This document shows positions 1 through 8,238 of a DNA stretch of 64,000 nucleotides, piece after piece. Both the position numbers and the translations under genes were made by a program. Numbering within the stretch: position 1 is the stretch's first letter; each line of letters starts with the position of its first letter. This DNA is from Pseudomonas viridiflava (GTDB taxonomy: Bacteria; Pseudomonadota; Gammaproteobacteria; Pseudomonadales; Pseudomonadaceae). The DNA is taken from the NCBI RefSeq assembly GCF_900585905.1, contig NZ_UTVH01000053.1, positions 1-64,000 on the forward strand. Direction: 5' to 3'. The notes under the pieces were generated by a model. The model saw nothing but the letters and a program-made list of their open reading frames with translations, was not told where the DNA came from and searched no databases.

Positions 1-71
1 TCAAAGTTTCCTTATCAACTTCAACCACTTGCGCTTCGATCAACATCACGTTGCTCGTTAGCGGGAGGCGA

Positions 72-99
72 ATTCTACAGCGTTACAACCTGCTGTCAA
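72..99 (-). promoter_or_regulatory. rRNA operon promoter P2 (predicted, leftward)
   Basis: On the minus strand a TTGACA (99-94) and a TAGAAT (77-72) are separated by 16 bases and followed by a GC-rich discriminator, tcgcctcccgc. Upstream of the -35 lies an A-tract resembling an UP element. Downstream the sequence to the window edge reads as the 5' leader typical of Pseudomonas 16S-23S-5S operons (recognised from memory). The 16S gene itself would lie left of the window and is not seen, so the rRNA assignment is an inference. Confidence 0.68.
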
Positions 100-217
100 C
101 TGCCTTTTTTCACCGCTTTCGATCAACCTCATCGAAACCTCTTCTTCGCCAACCGAATCGTCCAACTTATTGATTAACAACAAGTTTTTCGTTCTGTCTG
201 CGTCAGAAGAGGTGCGA

Positions 218-245
218 ATTATAGAGAGATTGGCGAGGCCGTCAA
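218..245 (-). promoter_or_regulatory. rRNA operon promoter P1 (predicted, leftward)
   Basis: Minus-strand TTGACG (245-240), a 16-base spacer and a perfect TATAAT (223-218) form a strong sigma70 promoter about 145 bases upstream of P2, pointing the same way. Its -35 hexamer overlaps the stop codon of msrQ (242-244). Tandem strong promoters are the usual architecture of bacterial rrn operons. Between the two promoters lies AT-rich sequence around 160-190. Confidence 0.62.
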
Positions 246-877
246 GCCCCTGTATCGACTTTTGATTGAACTTTTTTACCTGTACCACCAATACGCGGGA
301 TTCGCCCCGCAATCACAGGGGCTCTGAGCAGCATTAACACAGCACCAATCACTGCATACAGTGACCACTCCTTCAAATCCGCCCTGACAATCCAGAACAT
401 GTGCAGCAAGCCTAACGCCAACACTAGATAAGAAAGCTTGTGCAGTTTTTTCCAGCGCCGGCCCATTCGGCGCTGACTGTATCGATTGGAGGTGGCTGCC
501 AGCGCCAGCAGGCAAAGAAACGCCAGGCTGCCGACAATGATGTAAGGCCGCTTGACCAACTCAACACCAAGCTGAGAAAAATCCAGACCGAGAATGAATA
601 CCAGGTAGCCGCTCAGATGCATCACCACGTAGGCGAAACACCACAACCCCAGCTGGCGCCGAACTGCAATCCAGCCAGGCCAGCCCGTCAGGCGTTGCAA
701 GGGTGTCAGCGCCAGGGTGATCAGCAGCAGGATCAGGGTACCAAGCCCCAGACGGTCAACCAGAACCTTGCCGGGGTCAGGCCCCAGCGCGAATATCCAC
801 GCCTGGTACAACCACAGTGCTGGCGCCACGCACGCAGCCAGGAAGACGCCGACACGCCAGATCGGATAACGCATCAA
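242..877 (-). CDS. msrQ: MsrQ, heme-binding membrane subunit of the periplasmic methionine sulfoxide reductase
   Basis: A 211-residue integral membrane protein of the YedZ/MsrQ family (ferric-reductase-like transmembrane domain). It carries electrons through the inner membrane to MsrP, which repairs oxidised methionines in periplasmic proteins. About six hydrophobic segments are visible, from residues 8-25 to about 170-190, with conserved histidines in the helices (for example in YVVMHLSGY and [18 protein letters not shown]) that fit heme ligation. It directly abuts the msrP stop codon, so the two are one operon with msrP first. The C-terminal tail is short and basic. The gene's stop codon overlaps a leftward promoter assigned to the next rRNA operon. 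Confidence 0.95.
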   Translation of the reverse strand: MMRYPIWRVGVFLAACVAPALWLYQAWIFALGPDPGKVLVDRLGLGTLILLLITLALTPLQRLTGWPGWIAVRRQLGLWCFAYVVMHLSGYLVFILGLDFSQLGVELVKRPYIIVGSLAFLCLLALAATSNRYSQRRMGRRWKKLHKLSYLVLALGLLHMFWIVRADLKEWSLYAVIGAVLMLLRAPVIAGRIPRIGGTGKKVQSKVDTGA

Positions 878-1891
878 TCAATAGTCCTTTCGCAGATCCA
901 TGCCTTTGTATAAGGAGGCAACCTCCTCCTCATAGCCATTGAACATCTGGGTCTCACGCACATTCGGGCTGAACAGACCGCTGGGCAGCCTGCGTTCACG
1001 CGCCTGCGTCCAGCGCGGGTGGTCCACCGTGGGGTTCACGTTGGCGAAGAAACCGTACTCATTGGCAGCAATACTCTGCCAGGTGGTTTTTGGCTGCTCG
1101 CTGACAAGGCTGATACGCACGATGGATTTAACGCTCTTGAAGCCGTACTTCCATGGCACCACCAGACGCAAGGGTGCGCCGTTCTGGTTGGGCAGCTCGC
1201 GCCCGTACATGCCCACAGCCAGGATCGCCAAAGGGTTCATGGCTTCGTCGAGGCGCAAGCCTTCGACATAGGGCCAGTCGATAAGCGCAAAACCAGAACG
1301 CTGACCGGGCATGCTTTTTGGGTCCTGCAGCGTTTCGAAGCGAATGTACCTGGCCTTGGCGGTAGGTTCGACCTGCTTGAGCAATGCCGAAATCGGAAAG
1401 CCGATCCAGGGGATGACCATCGACCAGGCTTCAACACAGCGCAGACGATAAATACGCTCTTCCAGCTGATAGGGCTTCATGAAGTCTTCGAGGTTATAAG
1501 TGCCGGGCTTGCCGACCTCGCCGTCGATGATCACGCTCCAAGGCTCGGTTTTCAGCGAACCGGCGTTGCTGGCTGGATCACCTTTGCCAGTCCCGAACTC
1601 ATAGAAGTTGTTGTAATGAGTGGCGTCCTTGAACGGCGTAATCGCCTCTCCCTTAACGCTGACAGCTTGCCATTGGGTGGACGACAGTTTTTCCGCCAGC
1701 CAGCCAGGCGCCTTGCCAGGCTCGACATCGGGATACAGTGAAGGGTCAGCGGCGGCGGCCCAGCTCGGCATGGCGCTGACGGCCAGACCGGCGAGCGAGC
1801 TGCCTAACAAAGCGCGGCGGGAAAGGTAAATTGACTCGGGGGTGACGTCCGACTCTTTACAGTCGGACGCCGAAGGTATCTTGATCAGCAT
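878..1891 (-). CDS. msrP: MsrP, molybdopterin-dependent protein-methionine-sulfoxide reductase catalytic subunit
   Basis: A 337-residue periplasmic oxidoreductase of the sulfite-oxidase fold (YedY/MsrP). It reduces both R and S methionine sulfoxide in envelope proteins using molybdopterin. The N-terminus has a twin-arginine signal: SRR followed by a hydrophobic stretch and an Ala-rich cleavage site near WAAAA, so folded export by Tat is expected. The conserved RLRCVEAWSM segment holds the cysteine that ligates molybdenum in the family. I chose the ATG at 1891 because a GGAG ribosome site lies five or six bases upstream and the following KESDVTPES motif matches the family N-terminus; a start six codons upstream is possible but less likely. 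It is followed without a gap by msrQ, its membrane partner. Confidence 0.95.
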   Translation of the reverse strand: MLIKIPSASDCKESDVTPESIYLSRRALLGSSLAGLAVSAMPSWAAAADPSLYPDVEPGKAPGWLAEKLSSTQWQAVSVKGEAITPFKDATHYNNFYEFGTGKGDPASNAGSLKTEPWSVIIDGEVGKPGTYNLEDFMKPYQLEERIYRLRCVEAWSMVIPWIGFPISALLKQVEPTAKARYIRFETLQDPKSMPGQRSGFALIDWPYVEGLRLDEAMNPLAILAVGMYGRELPNQNGAPLRLVVPWKYGFKSVKSIVRISLVSEQPKTTWQSIAANEYGFFANVNPTVDHPRWTQARERRLPSGLFSPNVRETQMFNGYEEEVASLYKGMDLRKDY

Positions 1892-1953
1892 AGTGACTCC
1901 ACATCGCAAGGGGCTATTGCCTCGACACGATGTGAAGTATGAGCCAAATCAGA

Positions 1954-2805
1954 TCAGTCGGTTGATTTGTGCCGACGAAGGCGTAACAAATATTGAATAG
2001 GCCCCGATGCTGCGTAGGCGAGAAAAATCAGCAGCAAAATGCGCGGCGGGTCGCTAAAGACCACAGCAAATACCAACACCACAGCGAGAATCGCGACAAA
2101 GGGCACTCGCCCCTTGAGGTCAAGTTCCTTGAAGCTGTTGTACTTGATATTGCTGACCATCAGCATGCCCGCCGCGGCCACCAGCAGGGCCACCAGAAAC
2201 GACAGCTTGGAACCCTGGATGCCGAAGTCACTGAACGCCCAGACCGTGCCCGCAACGACGCCCGCTGCAGCGGGGCTGGCCAGGCCAATGAAATAGCGTT
2301 TGTCGGCGGTGCCCACCATGGTGTTGAAGCGAGCCAGACGCAACGCTGCGCCTGCTACATAGATGAAGGCGACCATCCAGCCGACCTTGCCCATGTCGCC
2401 CAGCGCCCAGCCAAAGGCAAGTAGCGCTGGCGCAACGCCAAACGCGACCATGTCCGACAAGGAATCATATTCAGCGCCGAACGCGCTTTGCGTATTGGTC
2501 ATCCGGGCCACACGCCCATCCAGACCATCAAGGACCATGGCCACAAAAATGGCGATGGCAGCAAAAGCGAAGTATTTGCTCGCTCCCACCGCATCACCTG
2601 CACTCAAGGCGCTCTGTGCGCTCATGGAGCTGATGATGGAATAAAAGCCTGCAAAGAGGTTTGCAGTGGTGAACAGGTTGGGCAGCAGATAGATGCCGCG
2701 ATGCCGGACCTTGCGCCCTTCGGCGTCATGCCCTTCTTCAATATGCTCATCGATCAGGCTTTCGGCGTCAGAGGCCTTGTTTGGCTCTTCAGGACGTTCG
2801 CTCAT
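1954..2805 (-). CDS. pssA: CDP-diacylglycerol--serine O-phosphatidyltransferase (phosphatidylserine synthase)
   Basis: A 283-residue membrane enzyme of the CDP-alcohol phosphatidyltransferase family. It makes phosphatidylserine, the precursor of phosphatidylethanolamine, from CDP-diacylglycerol and serine. The family signature D-G-x2-A-R-x8-G-x3-D-x3-D is intact: D96, G97, A100, R101, G110, D114 and D118. A charged cytosolic N-terminal tail of about 38 residues precedes seven or eight hydrophobic segments. This is the integral-membrane type, unlike the phospholipase-D-like enzyme of E. coli. It lies downstream of ilvC on the same strand but a strong palindromic terminator separates the two, so it probably has its own promoter in 2806-2940. 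Confidence 0.93.
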   Translation of the reverse strand: MSERPEEPNKASDAESLIDEHIEEGHDAEGRKVRHRGIYLLPNLFTTANLFAGFYSIISSMSAQSALSAGDAVGASKYFAFAAIAIFVAMVLDGLDGRVARMTNTQSAFGAEYDSLSDMVAFGVAPALLAFGWALGDMGKVGWMVAFIYVAGAALRLARFNTMVGTADKRYFIGLASPAAAGVVAGTVWAFSDFGIQGSKLSFLVALLVAAAGMLMVSNIKYNSFKELDLKGRVPFVAILAVVLVFAVVFSDPPRILLLIFLAYAASGPIQYLLRLRRHKSTD

Positions 2806-2940
2806 GGACTTTACCTTGCAACGGTTTGAAAAGTTTCGACAGGTGTCTGCAGCATGGGTTCGCCTGCAAACGTTGCAGCTTTATACCAGAAGCCGCCCGC
2901 CGCCGTTTGCGACGAAGGTAACCAATCCCTGCGCAATAAC

Positions 2941-2970
2941 AAGAAACGCGGCCAATTGGCCGCGTTTCTT
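2941..2970 (-). terminator. Perfect 30-base palindromic terminator after ilvC
   Basis: Thirty bases from 2941 to 2970 form a perfect palindrome with the core CGCGGCCAATTGGCCGCG and AAGAAA/TTTCTT ends. It lies 27 bases past the ilvC stop codon. The T-rich end on the minus strand fits a rho-independent terminator for ilvC. Confidence 0.8.
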
Positions 2971-2997
2971 TCCAGCGTCGAAGCGGGCCGAAGTGGC

Positions 2998-4053
<1,056 letters not shown>

Positions 4054-4063
4054 CTAAATGAGT

Positions 4064-4555
4064 CTAGATGCTCAGCACTTTGTCGCCACGGGCGATGCCC
4101 GTCACGCCGCTGCGAACTGTTTCCAGGATAGCGGCAGTGCCGATGGCCTGAATGAAGCTGTCCAGCTTGTCGCTGGTACCGGCGAGCTGCACGGTATACA
4201 CGCTGGCCGTGACGTCTACGATCTGGCCGCGGAAGATGTCCGTGGTGCGCTTGATCTCGGCACGCTGCGCGCCAGTGGCCTTGACCTTGATCAGCATCAG
4301 TTCGCGCTCGATATGGGCGCTCTCCGACAGGTCCACCAGCTTGACCACCTCGATCAGCTTGTTGAGGTTTTTGGTGATCTGCTCGATCACCTGATCGTGG
4401 CCGACGGTGGTCAGCGTCAGACGCGACAGGGTCGGGTCTTCGGTCGGTGCCACGGTCAGGCTTTCGATGTTGTAGTTACGCTGGGAAAACAGGCCGACAA
4501 CACGCGACAGTGCGCCGGGTTCGTTTTCCAGCAAAAGCGAAATGATGTGCCGCAT
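4064..4555 (-). CDS. ilvH: Acetolactate synthase small (regulatory) subunit
   Basis: A 163-residue regulatory subunit of acetohydroxyacid synthase. The N-terminal ACT domain (about residues 3-80, MRHIISLLLENEPGALSRVV) binds valine for feedback inhibition in this family; the C-terminal half is the ALS_ss_C domain. The ATG at 4555 begins at the family's usual MRHIIS and lies two bases after the ilvI stop codon, so translation of the two subunits is probably coupled. An in-frame extension of ten codons into ilvI is not needed. Confidence 0.95.
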   Translation of the reverse strand: MRHIISLLLENEPGALSRVVGLFSQRNYNIESLTVAPTEDPTLSRLTLTTVGHDQVIEQITKNLNKLIEVVKLVDLSESAHIERELMLIKVKATGAQRAEIKRTTDIFRGQIVDVTASVYTVQLAGTSDKLDSFIQAIGTAAILETVRSGVTGIARGDKVLSI

Positions 4556-4557
4556 GA

Positions 4558-6282
4558 TTAAGTCCGCTCCGTCTTGCTGAGCCACATGTCGCGCATGGAG
4601 CCATCCTTGATCTGCATCGGATAGACGTGCTCGGTAACGTCGACCTGGATGTCGATGAACACCAGCCGGTCAGTCATGGCGAAGGCTTCTTCCATCTTCG
4701 GCTTGAGGTCTTTCAGGTCAGTGATTTTCATGCCGACATGACCGTAGGCTTCCACCAGCTTCACGAAGTCCGGCAGCGACTCCATATAAGAATGCGAGTG
4801 ACGGCCGCTGTAGCTCATGTCCTGCCACTGGCGGACCATGCCCAAGACACCGTTGTTGAGCAAAATGATCTTCACCGGCAGACCGTATTGCAGGCAGGTC
4901 GACAGCTCCTGGATGTTCATCTGGATGCTGCCTTCACCGGTGACACAGGCAACGTCTGCATCCGGGAAGCTCAACTTGACGCCCATTGCAGCCGGGAAAC
5001 CAAAGCCCATGGTGCCCAGGCCACCGGAGTTGATCCAGCGGTTGGGCTTGTTGAAGCGATAGTACTGGCAGGCGAACATCTGGTGCTGGCCGACATCAGA
5101 CGTGATGTACGCCTCGCCTTTGGTCACTTCGCACAGCGTTTCGATCACGGCCTGTGGCTTGATCACGCTGCCGTCGCCTGGATTGTAAGGAAACAGACCA
5201 CGATCCCCGCGCCACTCGTCAACCTGCTTCCACCAGGCGGCCACCACTGCCTTGTCCGGCAGCTCACCCATGTCTTTGAGGGTGGCGACCATTTCCGTCA
5301 GCACGCTCTCGACCGGGCCGACGATGGGCACATCAGCCTTGATGGTCTTGGAGATGGATGCAGGATCGATGTCGATGTGAATGATTTTCGCATTCGGGCA
5401 GAATTTCGCCGCGCCATTGATCACGCGGTCATCGAAACGTGCGCCAACCGCCAGGATCACATCAGCGTGATGCATAGCCAGGTTTGCGGTGTAGCTGCCA
5501 TGCATGCCGAGCATGCCGACAAACTGCCGATCCATGCCCGGATAGCAGCCCAGGCCCATCAGCGTGTTGGTGACCGGGGTATTGAGCAGCTGCGCCAACT
5601 CGGTCAAAGGCGCCGAACCATTGCCCATGATGACGCCGCCACCGGCGTAAATGATCGGCCGCCTGGCCGCCAGCAACATTTCGACTGCCTTGCGGATCTG
5701 CCCCGAGTGACCACGAACGGCCGGGCTGTAGGAACGCAGCTTGGCTTTCTTCGGGAAGACGTATTCGAACTTCTCGGCCGGGTTGGTCATATCCTTCGGA
5801 ATATCGACGACCACAGGGCCGGGACGACCGGATTGCGCCAGGTAGAAAGCCTTTTTGAGTACTTCCGGGATTTCTGACGGGTGCTTGATCATGAAACTGT
5901 GTTTCACGATGGGCCGCGAAATCCCGATCATGTCGGTTTCCTGGAAGGCATCGGTGCCCACCAGGGTGCTGGCGACCTGCCCCGACAGCACGACCATGGG
6001 AATCGAGTCCATATAGGCGGTGGCGATGCCGGTAATCGCATTGGTGGCGCCGGGACCTGACGTCACCAGCACTACGCCGGCCTTGCCGGTAGCGCGGGCA
6101 TAGCCGTCAGCCATGTGGGTGGCGGCCTGTTCGTGACGCACAAGAATGTGGGCGACTTCAGGTTCTTTGAACAGGGCGTCGTAAATGTGCAGGAGGGCAC
6201 CACCTGGGTACCCGTAGATATGCTTAACGCCTTCGTCACGCAAAAAGCGGACGACCATTTCAGCGCCGGATAAGAGCTCCAC
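4558..6282 (-). CDS. ilvI: Acetolactate synthase large (catalytic) subunit
   Basis: A 574-residue thiamine-diphosphate enzyme that condenses two pyruvates, or pyruvate and 2-oxobutyrate, as the committed step of branched-chain amino acid synthesis. The catalytic glutamate is in the [16 protein letters not shown] segment and the TPP/Mg motif begins with GEGSIQMN and ends in LNN. The start is a GTG at 6282: an AGAGGTG ribosome site lies six bases upstream, and the in-frame GTG nine bases further upstream overlaps that ribosome site, so it is a poor candidate. The gene is first in ilvIHC, preceded by a leader of about 260 bases with a candidate leader peptide. Confidence 0.96.
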   Translation of the reverse strand: MELLSGAEMVVRFLRDEGVKHIYGYPGGALLHIYDALFKEPEVAHILVRHEQAATHMADGYARATGKAGVVLVTSGPGATNAITGIATAYMDSIPMVVLSGQVASTLVGTDAFQETDMIGISRPIVKHSFMIKHPSEIPEVLKKAFYLAQSGRPGPVVVDIPKDMTNPAEKFEYVFPKKAKLRSYSPAVRGHSGQIRKAVEMLLAARRPIIYAGGGVIMGNGSAPLTELAQLLNTPVTNTLMGLGCYPGMDRQFVGMLGMHGSYTANLAMHHADVILAVGARFDDRVINGAAKFCPNAKIIHIDIDPASISKTIKADVPIVGPVESVLTEMVATLKDMGELPDKAVVAAWWKQVDEWRGDRGLFPYNPGDGSVIKPQAVIETLCEVTKGEAYITSDVGQHQMFACQYYRFNKPNRWINSGGLGTMGFGFPAAMGVKLSFPDADVACVTGEGSIQMNIQELSTCLQYGLPVKIILLNNGVLGMVRQWQDMSYSGRHSHSYMESLPDFVKLVEAYGHVGMKITDLKDLKPKMEEAFAMTDRLVFIDIQVDVTEHVYPMQIKDGSMRDMWLSKTERT

Positions 6283-6310
6283 GTTGTTCACCTCTAAAAC
6301 GCCAGAATAC

Positions 6311-6330
6311 CGTCCACACGTGAGGACGGG
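6311..6330 (-). promoter_or_regulatory. Stem-loop just upstream of the ilvI ribosome site
   Basis: CCGTCC and GGACGG form a six-base-pair stem around an eight-base loop (6311-6330) within about 20 bases of the ilvI ribosome-binding site. It has no T-run, so it is not a canonical terminator. It may be part of a leader fold that controls ilvI translation or transcription; this is inference. Confidence 0.35.
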
Positions 6331-6380
6331 TCTTGATAGGTTTTACTGCCAAGCAGAGCATGAGCGACGGTGGTCGCCGA

Positions 6381-6497
6381 CTACGTCAGCACTGACTGAG
6401 CAAGTATTGGGACGGCCCTGAGTGTTTCGGGACGTTCCCACCCAGCGCGAGGTAACGCGTTGCGGGTGTTACGGGTCGGCGCGGGTGTGCGCCTCAT
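6381..6497 (-). CDS. Candidate 38-residue leader peptide of the ilvIHC operon
   Basis: Reading leftwards from an ATG at 6497 to a TAG at 6381, the frame encodes 38 residues ending RAVPILAQSVLT. Five of the last eleven residues are Val, Ile or Leu, including the ATA and CTT codons that are rare in Pseudomonas. It lies between a plausible promoter (6576-6548) and the ilvI start. Several small dyads lie between it and ilvI. That layout resembles ribosome-mediated attenuation, but no clear ribosome site and no classical terminator with a T-run are visible, so this remains a candidate. Confidence 0.35.
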   Translation of the reverse strand: MRRTPAPTRNTRNALPRAGWERPETLRAVPILAQSVLT

Positions 6498-6547
6498 GAT
6501 CTACTGAGAGGGCCTGCTTCTGGCAGTCCTTCCACAGCGAACTTTCG

Positions 6548-6576
6548 ATTGTTCTGATTCGTTCGCCTCAAGTCAA
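6548..6576 (-). promoter_or_regulatory. Predicted sigma70 promoter of ilvIHC
   Basis: Minus-strand TTGACT (6576-6571), a 17-base spacer and AACAAT (6553-6548) give a reasonable promoter with a start near 6541. This would leave a leader of about 260 bases ahead of ilvI. The remainder of 6283-6718 holds the leader peptide candidate, small dyads and the divergent promoter of the DUF4124 gene. Confidence 0.45.
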
Positions 6577-6718
6577 GTCATCCGTGCGCTTTATTGGATT
6601 CAAACGCCTGGCAGTGCTCGCCAATGATGCATCGCCAGATCAGACGCCGACCGAGGATTTGTCCACGTACAGGTGGGTTGTGCTAGCTTTGAAGCGGACC
6701 TCACTTCAAGGAAGCCAC

Positions 6719-7147
6719 ATGCGGCGCATCATCTTCGCAGCCCTTATGAGCCTGGCGTTCAGCGCCAGCAGCCAGGCCGCACAAATCTACAAGTGGGTGG
6801 ATGCCCAGGGCGTGACTCACTTCGACGCGCAACCCCCTGCCAATCGGCAGGCGCAGGAAGTGGATGTGCAAAAGCCGCCAGTGGCGCCCACGCCTGAAAA
6901 GCCGCAATCGACCATCGAGGGCGAGGCCGAGCAGCGGGCTATCGACAAGGAAGTGAAAAGGAAAGTCAGCAAGGAGCAGGCGAAGCTGTCGGAAGACTGC
7001 AAGGTGCTGCGCACCAATCTGTCGCAGTTGCAGAACAATCCGCGGGTACGCGAACAGACCGAAGATGGGCTGCGACGCCTGTCCGAAGAGGAAAGAACGT
7101 CGCGCATCGAAGATACGCAGAAAGCTATTGCCGATTACTGCCTTTAA
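6719..7147 (+). CDS. DUF4124 domain-containing secreted protein
   Basis: A 142-residue protein with an N-terminal signal peptide (RRIIFAALMSLAFSASSQAA, cleavage after AQA-type site near residue 20). A DUF4124 domain follows at once (AQIYKWVDAQGVTHFDAQPP, the family's KW-D-G-hydrophobic-H-F/Y pattern). The rest is a proline-rich linker and a charged, probably helical region of about 80 residues. The role of DUF4124 proteins is unknown; the family is exported or periplasmic. I chose the ATG at 6719 because an AAGGAAG ribosome site precedes it and the signal peptide begins there; a longer in-frame ORF starts at 6584. The 3' end overlaps the convergent yqcC by four bases. A weak promoter (TTGTCC near 6659, TGCTAGCTT near 6681) precedes it. 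Confidence 0.8.
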   Translation: MRRIIFAALMSLAFSASSQAAQIYKWVDAQGVTHFDAQPPANRQAQEVDVQKPPVAPTPEKPQSTIEGEAEQRAIDKEVKRKVSKEQAKLSEDCKVLRTNLSQLQNNPRVREQTEDGLRRLSEEERTSRIEDTQKAIADYCL

Positions 7148-7482
7148 GCGGGTTGCTGCCCAGCGACGATGAGCCGGTCGAACTGCGCCAGCAACCTTTG
7201 CAGGTTCTGCGTCTCACGCTGCCGAGTGGTGTAAACCATCTCGGCCATTTCCAGAATGCCGGAAGCGTTTGGCAGTGGCATATCCTGCTCCAGGATATGT
7301 TTCATCCTCGGCAGAAATATCCACTGCAACCATTGCTCGAACTCCAGCGTGTCGACGCAGAACGGCTCGCTGCTGGACAATTTATGCTCGCTGGGGGGCA
7401 CTTCGCTCCACCAGCCCAAGGCCCTCAGTTCGCGCTCGATCAATAGCAGGTGTTCTGCAATCTGCGGAAAACGCTGATCCAT
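7144..7482 (-). CDS. yqcC: YqcC family protein
   Basis: A 112-residue, largely helical cytoplasmic protein of the YqcC (DUF446) family. Family hallmarks are the N-terminal ELRALGWW segment and the FCVDTLEFEQWLQWIFLPRM core. The molecular function is not established; in enterobacteria the gene sits next to the tRNA pseudouridine synthase gene truC, whereas here it is the last gene of the mrcB-lipoprotein-yqcC run. Its start codon overlaps the stop codon of the upstream lipoprotein gene by one base, so translation is probably coupled. It converges on the DUF4124 gene. Confidence 0.85.
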   Translation of the reverse strand: MDQRFPQIAEHLLLIERELRALGWWSEVPPSEHKLSSSEPFCVDTLEFEQWLQWIFLPRMKHILEQDMPLPNASGILEMAEMVYTTRQRETQNLQRLLAQFDRLIVAGQQPA

Positions 7483-8222
7483 TACGCACCTGCCCGGGCT
7501 TTCTGGCGGGCAAGGTTGGCACCGGCAGCATCACCCTGTTTTTCACGGGCTTGAGCGATGATGTCCCAAAGACTCGCCTGCAGGCTTGGACGGCCATTGG
7601 CATAGGTCAGGCCGCGGCGCGCCAGCTGTTCGGCCTGAGCAGCATCGCCTTGTGCCAGGCGTACCTGAGCGAGGCGATAAATGACTTGCGGTTCACGGGG
7701 AGCCACGCGTTGCGCCCGCTCCAGACTTGAAGAAGCGCCGTTGAGGTCGCCGCCGTTCTGTTGCTGTTGCGCGGTGGTCAGCAACGCCAGTACCGGGCCA
7801 TCCAGTTGTTCGTCTGCGGACAGGCCGCCACCGGATGACGGGATGCCGCTCGGGGCGCTGGAAGAAGGCATGTTGTAAGTCGTATTGCTGGCAGGCGCGC
7901 TGACTGGCGATGTATCAATCGGCGGGCTGACACTGATGGGCGCCTGATTGACAGGTGCGGCATAGGTGTTGATAGGCGCCGCACTGGCTGCACCGCTACC
8001 CGGAATCATCACCACCACGCCCGAATCCTGCGGCACGGCCTGGGTCTGTGTCGGCACCGGGGCTTGGGAACCACCAGTACGCGCAGCACCGCTACGGGAA
8101 ATACGCTCGCTGTTGGTGACCTTCGAACCCGAGTCCACAACCGGAATAGAGCCACGCTGCACGCTGGCACAACCATTGAGCAAAGTCAGAGCTGCTAACG
8201 CTGGTAATAACCACTTGTTCAC
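7482..8222 (-). CDS. lpoP: TPR-containing outer-membrane lipoprotein next to PBP1b (LpoP-like)
   Basis: A 246-residue lipoprotein. The signal peptide ends in a lipobox, LLNGC, with the acylated cysteine at residue 18. A long low-complexity linker rich in Ser, Pro, Thr and Ala (about residues 20-130) follows, and the C-terminal 110 residues form tetratricopeptide-like helices (LDGPVLALLTTAQQQQNGGD onward). A lipoprotein with flexible linker and TPR tail encoded directly after mrcB matches LpoP, described in P. aeruginosa as the outer-membrane activator of PBP1b. The 16-base gap to mrcB suggests one operon. The gene name rests on context and architecture, not on a search. Confidence 0.72.
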   Translation of the reverse strand: MNKWLLPALAALTLLNGCASVQRGSIPVVDSGSKVTNSERISRSGAARTGGSQAPVPTQTQAVPQDSGVVVMIPGSGAASAAPINTYAAPVNQAPISVSPPIDTSPVSAPASNTTYNMPSSSAPSGIPSSGGGLSADEQLDGPVLALLTTAQQQQNGGDLNGASSSLERAQRVAPREPQVIYRLAQVRLAQGDAAQAEQLARRGLTYANGRPSLQASLWDIIAQAREKQGDAAGANLARQKARAGA

Positions 8223-8238
8223 TTCACATCCTCTTTGC

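Noticed and set aside
58..312. Minus-strand 84-residue ORF at the left edge
   Set aside because: It overlaps the end of msrQ and the rRNA-type promoters and shows no family features.
6311..6330. Intrinsic terminator in the ilvI leader
   Set aside because: The hairpin lacks a T-run and lies too close to the ribosome site for a normal terminator; it is kept as a regulatory stem-loop only.
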